From Trichomonas vaginalis G3 (Eukaryota; Parabasalia; Trichomonadida; Trichomonadidae): a stretch of DNA of 64,000 nt. The DNA is taken from positions 20,221,962 to 20,285,961 of the forward strand of contig NC_067208.1 of NCBI RefSeq assembly GCF_026262505.1, read 5' to 3'. The translations under genes and the position numbers were made by a program. Every line of letters begins with the position of its first letter. Within the stretch, counting starts at the first letter, position 1. Below the pieces are notes generated by a model that did no database searches, was not told where the DNA came from, and was given only the letters and a program-made list of their open reading frames with translations. Shown here piece after piece: positions 58,505 through 64,000 of the stretch.

Positions 58505-58978
58505 TCTTTAGTTAATTATTTTTGAATAACTGAAGGTGTCACTATGTCACCATGTGTCACTCGGTTATTTAACTTCTCTGAAAATTTGAGACAACAGTCA
58601 CTGTGTGACGAGACCTGAAGGTCTTGACATTTTGACAACAACATAGGTTATTCGATAATTAATTATTTTTGAAGAACTGAGGGTGTCACTATGTCACCAT
58701 GTGTCACTCGGTTATTTAACTTCTCTGAAAAAATGAGACAACATGACATTTTGACAACATTTACGAAAATTTGAGACAACAGTCACTGTGTGACGAGACC
58801 TGAAGGTCTTGACATTTTGACAACACGGGGGGATTAATGAGGAAGGCACTTATGAAGCATTTTTGAATAACTGAAGGTGTCACTATGTCACCATGTGTCA
58901 CTCGGTTATTTAACTTCTCTGAAAAAATGAGACAACATGACATTTTGACAACACGGGGGGATTAATGAGGAAGGCAAA
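58505..58978. repeat. Iteron-like GTCAC repeats downstream of the primase-helicase gene
   Basis: Three long units (from about 58518, 58665 and 58863) each contain GGTGTCACTATGTCACCATG then TGTCACTCGGTTATTTAAC. Some add CAGTCACTGTGTGACGAG and AGACCTGAAGGTCT. Shorter partial units (GACATTTTGACAACA; ACGGGGGGATTAATGAGG) fill the gaps. TGTCAC thus occurs three times per unit at 8-10 bp spacing. The unit at 58640-58755 is inverted at 61410-61525. Confidence 0.85.
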
Positions 58979-59056
58979 AATAAATTCCAATCATACTTTA
59001 TAAAGCTAGACCTTCAGGTCTCACCGCTTAGCGGCTCATTTACAGGTATTTCATCA

Positions 59057-61339
59057 TCAGTAAAATGAATCCTCATCATCGTTTGGTTCAACCTGTTTAT
59101 ATAATCCTTTCATTTCTTCTTTCAAAACATAACACCATGTTTGTTTACCATCTATTCTTCTCTGTTTCTTATCACATTTATCTTTAATGCTCATTTGAAA
59201 GTTTTTGTCTTTCATGTCTGATGGTTTGCAGAATAGAGCATTTTTACATGTCATACCTGCACACAATTCATCATAATGTGTATTTATCCATACATCTAAA
59301 GGATTTGTTGATAATTCTATTAAATCTTGTTTGGCTTCAGTCATCGGAATGATTCGTACATTAAATGATGAAAGGTCATATTGCATAAAATACGTCAGTA
59401 AATTATCATAAAATTCCTTTGTGCATGAATCCATTAAATTCTTGAAGTAATCAAATTGACCCTTAAATTTACCATTAACCCTTAAAACTACGTATCTTCT
59501 GTCTCCAACTTCAATTTTGACAGGGTAGACGTTATTAGTTACGAAAATAAAATTGGCAACATTCTGTGCTGTTCTTCTAGGTTGATTCTTTTCATTAATT
59601 CTAATCTCATTATCCGTTATAATTGATTTCAAAGCGTTGAAGTTTGCGAGTCTATCTTCACCTACATTCTTGAGTTCATTAAGTACAAGAAACATTTTAT
59701 TCTCAACTACTGAGTTGAAATTACCCGTTAGCTCACCTATTTCAGTAATGTTTTTGATTGAATAACCAGCGAGAAGTTCAGAAATAATGTCTGTGAATCT
59801 GTTTTTACCTGTTCCCTGAAGTCCTTTCAAAATAATTGCTGTTTCATTCTTGATTCCAGGATGTTGAATCATTGATGCAATCCAGCCGAGAAGGTATTTA
59901 TACACTTCATCGTTATTATCACAAATGGCTTCTTTAATGAAATCCATAAACATCTCAATTTTTGAGTAATCAGGCTTTTCAAGAATGTTGTATTTATAAC
60001 CTTGAAACGTTGAGAAAACATCAGGGGAATCAGATTTAAAGCAAACACCCTTAACGGTTAATGAAGACAATTGATTTAATAGTACGTCCCATGCTGTTAT
60101 GGTTTTACCTTCTTCTTTAAATAATTTAATCATTTTGAGTGACTCTTTCATGTTTGACTGAAGAACGAATGATATTTGATTCATTTTGTCGTGGATATTA
60201 TAGTCCTTTTGAATGAAATATTTGTTTCCACAATCTACAAAACGGATTACACGTGATAAATCCTCAATTACTTCAGAACTGTTTTTATACTGATGATTTT
60301 CAGCCTTACGTCTAATATCTGTTATCAAAAACGAGTCATCAAGTTTTATATCAAATGTTATTTTTGGCTTACGTAATAAAGGTAAAACGTATTCATCATA
60401 ATATTCCTTTTGATAAAGTTTCAGAATCTTCACTAAAACAAATGGAGAAGTCATTAAATGTGCATATCTACTACGTGCTTTTTCAAAATTACTTTTTGCA
60501 TTTTCTGTTAAACTGCAGAAGTTATAAACGTTGTCGTATGCTTCATTAATTAAATGATTAGGTAACGAATTAATTGCTTGAAACAGTGTGAATAATGTTA
60601 TTTCTTTTTCTAAATTCATGTTTCCACCGTCATTATGTACTTCAAAATCACTAATACCATCAACTATGCTCTGGGCAAGTTTATCGTCAATGTTTACATC
60701 TTTGTTTTCATTCATGATAGTCTTTATTTCTTCGTTCTTCTGTTCAACTCTTACCTTAATATTCAAATCATTTAATATATCATTCACTGTTCTGGTTATG
60801 GTCGAGTCATAACTTCCACGAATGAATGAGTATGTATTGATTGGTTCTGTTGCATTCTTGCGAACTCTTGAATCAGCCATAACTACTAAAGAACGCTTTG
60901 AATCATCCATAGAAGTCATGATATCAATATCATAATCATTGCAAGAATAACATTTAATCATTCTGTTCGAGGTTGAATAGAAGAAATTAGTGTTACAATA
61001 AATGTGAAGACCTCCTGAAGCGGTTTTAACGATAACATCTTTATCCGAAAGTTTTGATAAAATGTCTTTTCTAACTGTTTCTTTAAGTTCATCATTGTAC
61101 GATTTATTGATATCAACATCTATAATCGTTAAATTTGAAATTTTATTTACTAATAAAGCCATACCAGTTTTCCTTCCTCTTCCTCCATCGTGTTTGAGAT
61201 AGTTATGTAAATCAATCTTGTTTTCACCAATTCTTTCGTTGAGGGTTTTAGTTTCTGCCACAACTAATTCCTCAGCTAATGAATCAATAACTTTTTCATC
61301 AGAAACGATATAGTTGCTGTTGTTGTTTGTTGCTGTCAT
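59057..61339 (-). CDS. Primase-polymerase / superfamily 3 helicase fusion, Maverick C
   Basis: 760 residues. The N-terminal archaeo-eukaryotic primase-type domain (about 40-200) has GGRGRKTGMALL, LTIIDVDINKS with the DVD pair at 74-76, and ASGGLHIYC at about 107-115. A middle linker of 200 residues follows. The SF3 helicase core has WDVLLNQL at 417-424, Walker A GLQGTGKN at 506-513, Walker B FLVLNELK at 550-557, FIFVTNNVYP at 597-606 and DRRYVVLR at 613-620. Such fusions prime and unwind DNA in NCLDV, virophages and many plasmids. Helicase blocks align with the 411-residue Maverick B protein, which has no primase part. Inverted repeats flank the gene. It looks whole. Confidence 0.85.
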   Translation of the reverse strand: MTATNNNSNYIVSDEKVIDSLAEELVVAETKTLNERIGENKIDLHNYLKHDGGRGRKTGMALLVNKISNLTIIDVDINKSYNDELKETVRKDILSKLSDKDVIVKTASGGLHIYCNTNFFYSTSNRMIKCYSCNDYDIDIMTSMDDSKRSLVVMADSRVRKNATEPINTYSFIRGSYDSTITRTVNDILNDLNIKVRVEQKNEEIKTIMNENKDVNIDDKLAQSIVDGISDFEVHNDGGNMNLEKEITLFTLFQAINSLPNHLINEAYDNVYNFCSLTENAKSNFEKARSRYAHLMTSPFVLVKILKLYQKEYYDEYVLPLLRKPKITFDIKLDDSFLITDIRRKAENHQYKNSSEVIEDLSRVIRFVDCGNKYFIQKDYNIHDKMNQISFVLQSNMKESLKMIKLFKEEGKTITAWDVLLNQLSSLTVKGVCFKSDSPDVFSTFQGYKYNILEKPDYSKIEMFMDFIKEAICDNNDEVYKYLLGWIASMIQHPGIKNETAIILKGLQGTGKNRFTDIISELLAGYSIKNITEIGELTGNFNSVVENKMFLVLNELKNVGEDRLANFNALKSIITDNEIRINEKNQPRRTAQNVANFIFVTNNVYPVKIEVGDRRYVVLRVNGKFKGQFDYFKNLMDSCTKEFYDNLLTYFMQYDLSSFNVRIIPMTEAKQDLIELSTNPLDVWINTHYDELCAGMTCKNALFCKPSDMKDKNFQMSIKDKCDKKQRRIDGKQTWCYVLKEEMKGLYKQVEPNDDEDSFY

Positions 61340-61409
61340 TTATATAGGAATAAAAAAAATAAAAATAATTTTAAAACTAACTTTATTTTTGGACTGCATC
61401 ATATTTCCA

Positions 61410-61525
61410 GTGATGTTGTCAAAATGTCATGTTGTCTCATTTTTTCAGAGAAGTTAAATAACCGAGTGACACATGGTGACATAGTGACACCCTCAGTTCT
61501 TCAAAAATAATTAATTATTGAATAA
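61410..61525. repeat. Inverted copy of the GTCAC repeat, upstream of the primase-helicase gene
   Basis: Reverse complement of 58640-58755, nearly base for base (TGTTGTCAAAATGTCATGTT, GAGTGACACATGGTGACATAG). Together they bracket the helicase gene in a 2.9-kb unit. Confidence 0.85.
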
Positions 61526-61913
61526 CTGGGAAATAAATTTACGTCAAATATGTAATTTATAATATCTTATGTCGACAGGCTACGTAGCACAGTGGTCTAA
61601 GGTGGTGTTATGGGGGGGTCAGGGTCTGTGGTTCGAACCGCGACAGCGCTGTATTTTCTGATTTTCTTTGTTTGTCTTGTTTGTCGTGAATAAAAAGTGT
61701 CACAAAGGTGCTCTATCTTCCACGGGAATAAATAAAAATTTACTTTATTTCTTCTTTATTTCTTTGTTCCCGTGGAAGAAGGGTTTTGCTGTTTTTTCTC
61801 AGCTGAAATCAATGATTTTTTCATTTTTGGAATCCTTAGCGAATGAGGAATCTTTTCTCTCGTGGAAGCTTTGACCAAAAATAATGTTGAGGTGAAGAGG
61901 TGAGATCTCACCC
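61525..61913 (+). ncRNA. tRNA-like Pol III promoter module, copy 2
   Basis: Inverted counterpart of 8715-9110. The tRNA-sized part is 61578-61650, with A box TAGCACAGTGG at 61585-61595 and B box GGTTCGAACC at 61630-61639 (45-base spacing, as in copy 1). Both boxes are unchanged between copies, while the interval differs (GGGGGGGTCAGGGTC against GGAGGGGTCAAGGTC). The TTCCACGGGAA and TTCCCGTGGAA arms and the palindrome at the end are kept. Conserved promoter boxes with a drifting body fit an expressed Pol III RNA or a SINE. Confidence 0.55.
61898..61913. repeat. Palindromic repeat AGGTGAGATCTCACCC, copy 7
   Basis: One mismatch to the consensus, with the usual GAGGTGAAG before and G-T6-CACCTG after. 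It forms the edge of tRNA-like module copy 2. Confidence 0.8.
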
Positions 61914-61963
61914 GTTTTTTCACCTGTTTTTATGGTAGCACTGAAATAAAATTTTGTTATCAG

Positions 61964-62146
61964 TTATTTTATCATCATTTTATTAAGTTCATCTTTAGTT
62001 AATAATTTGAATGGATTCGCTAATGTTCCACCTTGAGTCACAACACTTGCCCCGGCTAATTGTGAAGAACCTGGGATAAGTACTCCATGAAATGATTTCA
62101 TTGGTAACATTAATTTAGAAATAGTTGGCTTAATTAATTTTGTCAT
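61964..62146 (-). CDS. Micro-protein with FKLLTKDELNKMM end (60 aa)
   Basis: Begins MTKLIKPTISKLMLPMKSFHG. The middle is small and hydrophobic (GVLIPGSSQLAGASVVTQGG). It ends FKLLTKDELNKMMIK, a block shared with 62130-62324 and 58251-58415. The leader TAATTTTATTTTTATCATAA stands right before the ATG and lies within the 3' end of the next gene. Function unknown; a virion-associated peptide is possible. Confidence 0.5.
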   Translation of the reverse strand: MTKLIKPTISKLMLPMKSFHGVLIPGSSQLAGASVVTQGGTLANPFKLLTKDELNKMMIK

Positions 62147-62324
62147 TTATGATAAAAATAAAATTACATAATTTAAATTTTTTCTTTCTCATTTTCTCAT
62201 CCTGTTTTGGTTTCAGCAACTTTTCAAGTTGTTGTCTTGTCAGTAACTTGAATTTTAACTTTGGATCAAATATTGGGTTTCCATCTTTATCTCTTCCAAT
62301 AACACCATATGGTAGAATCTTCAT
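62130..62324 (-). CDS. Micro-protein with FKLLTRQQLEKLL block (64 aa)
   Basis: Starts MKILPYGVIGRDKDGNPIFD. The shared block FKLLTRQQLEKLLKPKQDE is in the middle and the tail is lysine-rich. Its last codons overlap the start of 61964-62146 by 17 bp. It follows the fibre gene on the same strand, behind TTTTTATTTTAGTATAA. Function unknown. Confidence 0.5.
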   Translation of the reverse strand: MKILPYGVIGRDKDGNPIFDPKLKFKLLTRQQLEKLLKPKQDEKMRKKKFKLCNFIFIINDKIN

Positions 62325-62344
62325 TTATACTAAAATAAAAATTT

Positions 62345-62420
62345 AAAATTATGCTGTTCGCTCTTTTGGAGCTCAGGACTTTCAGTCCGTTCTAAAGTTT
62401 GTTTCACAAACATTGAGCGT
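62345..62420 (-). terminator. Three short perfect hairpins after the Maverick C fibre gene
   Basis: On the minus strand, within 75 bp of the fibre stop: GTTTGT-GAA-ACAAAC, GGACT-GAA-AGTCC, and GCTC-CAAAA-GAGC. Three-base loops and perfect stems repeat the style of hairpins at 15196, 52915, 58460 and 58610. A role in transcript ends is inferred from position. Confidence 0.5.
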
Positions 62421-64000
62421 TCATTGAACTCTATACCATGCGTAAACTGTCATGTAAGGTGGCATGTATTCTTTACTTTGTCCCGTTGTTTGTGTATATC
62501 CTGAAACGAAATGTGTATGGTTTCCTTCTCCCTGAGTGTCACTCCAGTAACAATTTATAGCAAACTTAACGTCGTCTTTAACATCATATCCTTTACCTTT
62601 TGTCATTCCTGACCAATCCCAATATCTATGCTTATGCCAACCTGCTTGAGATGTACTTAAATCTATGTAGTGACTGTGTGCAGGTAAATTTTCACCTGAA
62701 ATCGTTTTACTTCCACCTGTTTCCTTTGAAGAGTTTGCACAATACAAAAACCTGTCGACTATTTGTTCCCATGCACCAACACCAAACATTACTTGAGGAC
62801 CTCTTGCTTCCATAGATGTATAAATAGAACCTACTGGGTTCATTAAATCAAACATATGAGATATTATAGGATTGTCTCTTTTGAACTTAAAATATAGTGC
62901 AACTATTTCAGGTTTCTTCTGGTTTGTGTCAGAATATTTTTTATAATATAATCTTATGTTTTCAGGGTAGGTAAAATCTTGACTATAATATTTATTTCTG
63001 TCATCTGTATAATAATATACTATTCTCGTTTTTTCTATTGCATTATATCTTTTATATCTATAATAATCTAAATATAATGTTAGCTTTTGTTCATCTACAT
63101 GTGGTGTTCTGTCGTCATCTCCATAGTCATAATAATATGGTGCTGGAGCTGGGTCAGGCAATGTCATATCTGCCATTTCATAAACTCTTAAATATTTCTT
63201 TTGTTCGTCTCCATATAAGTTTAAGTAGCAGTTGTTGTCTAATGGAGCTTTAACTTGTGTACCATCATTCTTTTTATAGCTTACATACATTTCATTGTTA
63301 TTTTTCGGAATGAGTTTATACCGTATACCATTTTTTAAGGAGTGTACAAACTCCCATCTAAAATATTTGTTTTCTTCATTGACAGTAAAGTCACCAACAA
63401 TAGTTTCAATATTTTTTGTTGTTCCTATCAAACTTTGGTATATTTCGTTAACATATTCCTTATCTGCTTTCTTCATTAACTCATCGTTAACATATGTTTT
63501 ATCTGCTTTCTTCATTAACTCATCGTTAACATAAGTTTTATCTACTTTCTTCATTAACTCATCGTTAACATATGTTTTATCTGCTTTCTTCATTAACTCA
63601 TCGTTAACATATGTTTTATCTGCTTTCTTCATTAACTCATCGTTAACATAAGTTTTATCTGCTTTCTTCATTAACTCATCGTTAACATATGTTTTATCCG
63701 CTTTAAGGTCTAAACATCCTGAAACCCATCCTGTATCGGCTTTAGTTTTTAAAATCTTTGATGTCCATTCATGATACCATTCAACTCTTTCTTTAATTTC
63801 ATTATCTTTTTCGTCAACATATTCCTTATCCGCTTTCTTCACTAACGCAGCAGCAACACATTCCTTATCTGCTTTCTTCATTATGTCATTTAGGAAACCT
63901 TTTATGAATTCCTCATTTAAATTAAATCTTCCAATCTTCAAAACTTTAGGAAATGCATTTAATGCGTAATATCTCTGTTCTTCTGGTGGAATTGATGTTA
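62421..64000 (-). CDS. Fibre protein with KADKTYVNDELM repeats and tail-collar head (5' end outside window)
   Basis: At least 526 residues. The frame is still open at the window edge, with coding-like PPEEQRYYALNAFPKVLK before the Met at 63941, so the N-terminus probably lies outside. About residues 75-170 from that Met repeat KADKTYVNDELMK, six to seven times at 12-13 residue spacing, a likely trimeric stalk. A beta-rich part with tyrosine clusters (YYYDYGDDD) follows. The head matches that of the Maverick A fibre: GSIYTSM, GAWEQIVDRFLYCANSS, TGGSKTISGENLPAHSH, HKHR, HTHF, and YMPPYMTVYAWYRVQ at the end. Receptor-binding fibre is inferred. Confidence 0.8.
   Translation of the reverse strand, partial: TSIPPEEQRYYALNAFPKVLKIGRFNLNEEFIKGFLNDIMKKADKECVAAALVKKADKEYVDEKDNEIKERVEWYHEWTSKILKTKADTGWVSGCLDLKADKTYVNDELMKKADKTYVNDELMKKADKTYVNDELMKKADKTYVNDELMKKVDKTYVNDELMKKADKTYVNDELMKKADKEYVNEIYQSLIGTTKNIETIVGDFTVNEENKYFRWEFVHSLKNGIRYKLIPKNNNEMYVSYKKNDGTQVKAPLDNNCYLNLYGDEQKKYLRVYEMADMTLPDPAPAPYYYDYGDDDRTPHVDEQKLTLYLDYYRYKRYNAIEKTRIVYYYTDDRNKYYSQDFTYPENIRLYYKKYSDTNQKKPEIVALYFKFKRDNPIISHMFDLMNPVGSIYTSMEARGPQVMFGVGAWEQIVDRFLYCANSSKETGGSKTISGENLPAHSHYIDLSTSQAGWHKHRYWDWSGMTKGKGYDVKDDVKFAINCYWSDTQGEGNHTHFVSGYTQTTGQSKEYMPPYMTVYAWYRVQ

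Larger units (their letters stand above)
51346..64000. mobile_element. Maverick/Polinton C (right end outside window)
   Basis: Third Maverick family. Visible parts: a small gene, a broken DNA polymerase with an HNH-like insert, an integrase, tiny genes, a repeat-flanked primase-helicase, the tRNA-like module, and a fibre gene cut by the window edge. It has no identified terminal repeat. Base composition is even more AT-rich than in A or B and the codons differ (GAT/AAT-rich), so it is a separate lineage, while the fibre and tRNA-like module are shared with A. Broken in about a dozen places, mostly in the polymerase. It could be two adjoining elements, with a border near 61.5 kb. Confidence 0.7.

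Overview
The window is very AT-rich, has almost no host genes, and is filled by giant virus-like DNA transposons of the Maverick/Polinton class, with Mutator-like and hAT-like DNA transposons nested between them. Several Mavericks back to back, KilA-N genes, a phage-tail-collar type fibre gene, and TCA-type initiator sequences just before the transposase start codons together point to a trichomonad, most likely Trichomonas vaginalis. The species name is an inference from these features; no ribosomal or clearly native host gene is present to confirm it.

Layout. (1) 1-19877: Maverick A, cut by the left window edge. It has small genes, a probable minor capsid protein, a 987-residue fibre, an integrase, a KilA-N cluster with palindromic repeats, a protein-primed family B DNA polymerase, a second minor-capsid-like gene, the major capsid gene and small tail genes. 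(2) 19878-30060: a nest of plain DNA repeats. A 5'-truncated MULE (19878-22325) is followed by a complete-looking MULE (22811-27377) with long terminal inverted repeats and a 10-bp target duplication. That MULE carries a 1.1-kb hAT-like insertion and sits in a 121-bp satellite (27378-29330). (3) 30061-37598: Maverick B copy 1, forward and much broken, running into a 100-N assembly gap (37599-37698). (4) 37699-50497: Maverick B copy 2, inverted and mostly whole: KilA-N genes, packaging ATPase, superfamily 3 helicase, minor and major capsid genes, and a large coiled-coil structural gene. (5) 50498-51345: hairpin repeats plus MULE and hAT scraps. (6) 51346-64000: Maverick C, with a broken polymerase containing an HNH-like zinc motif, an integrase, a primase-helicase flanked by inverted repeats, tiny genes and a second fibre cut by the right edge.

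How the parts fit. Each Maverick combines replication genes (PolB, primase and/or SF3 helicase), an integrase for chromosomal insertion, and virion genes (major and minor capsid, A32-like packaging ATPase, fibre). The families differ in replication module: the visible part of B has a helicase without primase, and C has a primase-helicase fusion. The accessory layer is the most unusual part. KilA-N genes share one 5' leader. They sit near a palindrome (AGGTGAGATCTCACCT), one copy of which has changed symmetrically so that it stays a palindrome. A tRNA-like Pol III promoter module occurs in A and C. Short hairpins at gene ends keep their pairing while their sequence changes.
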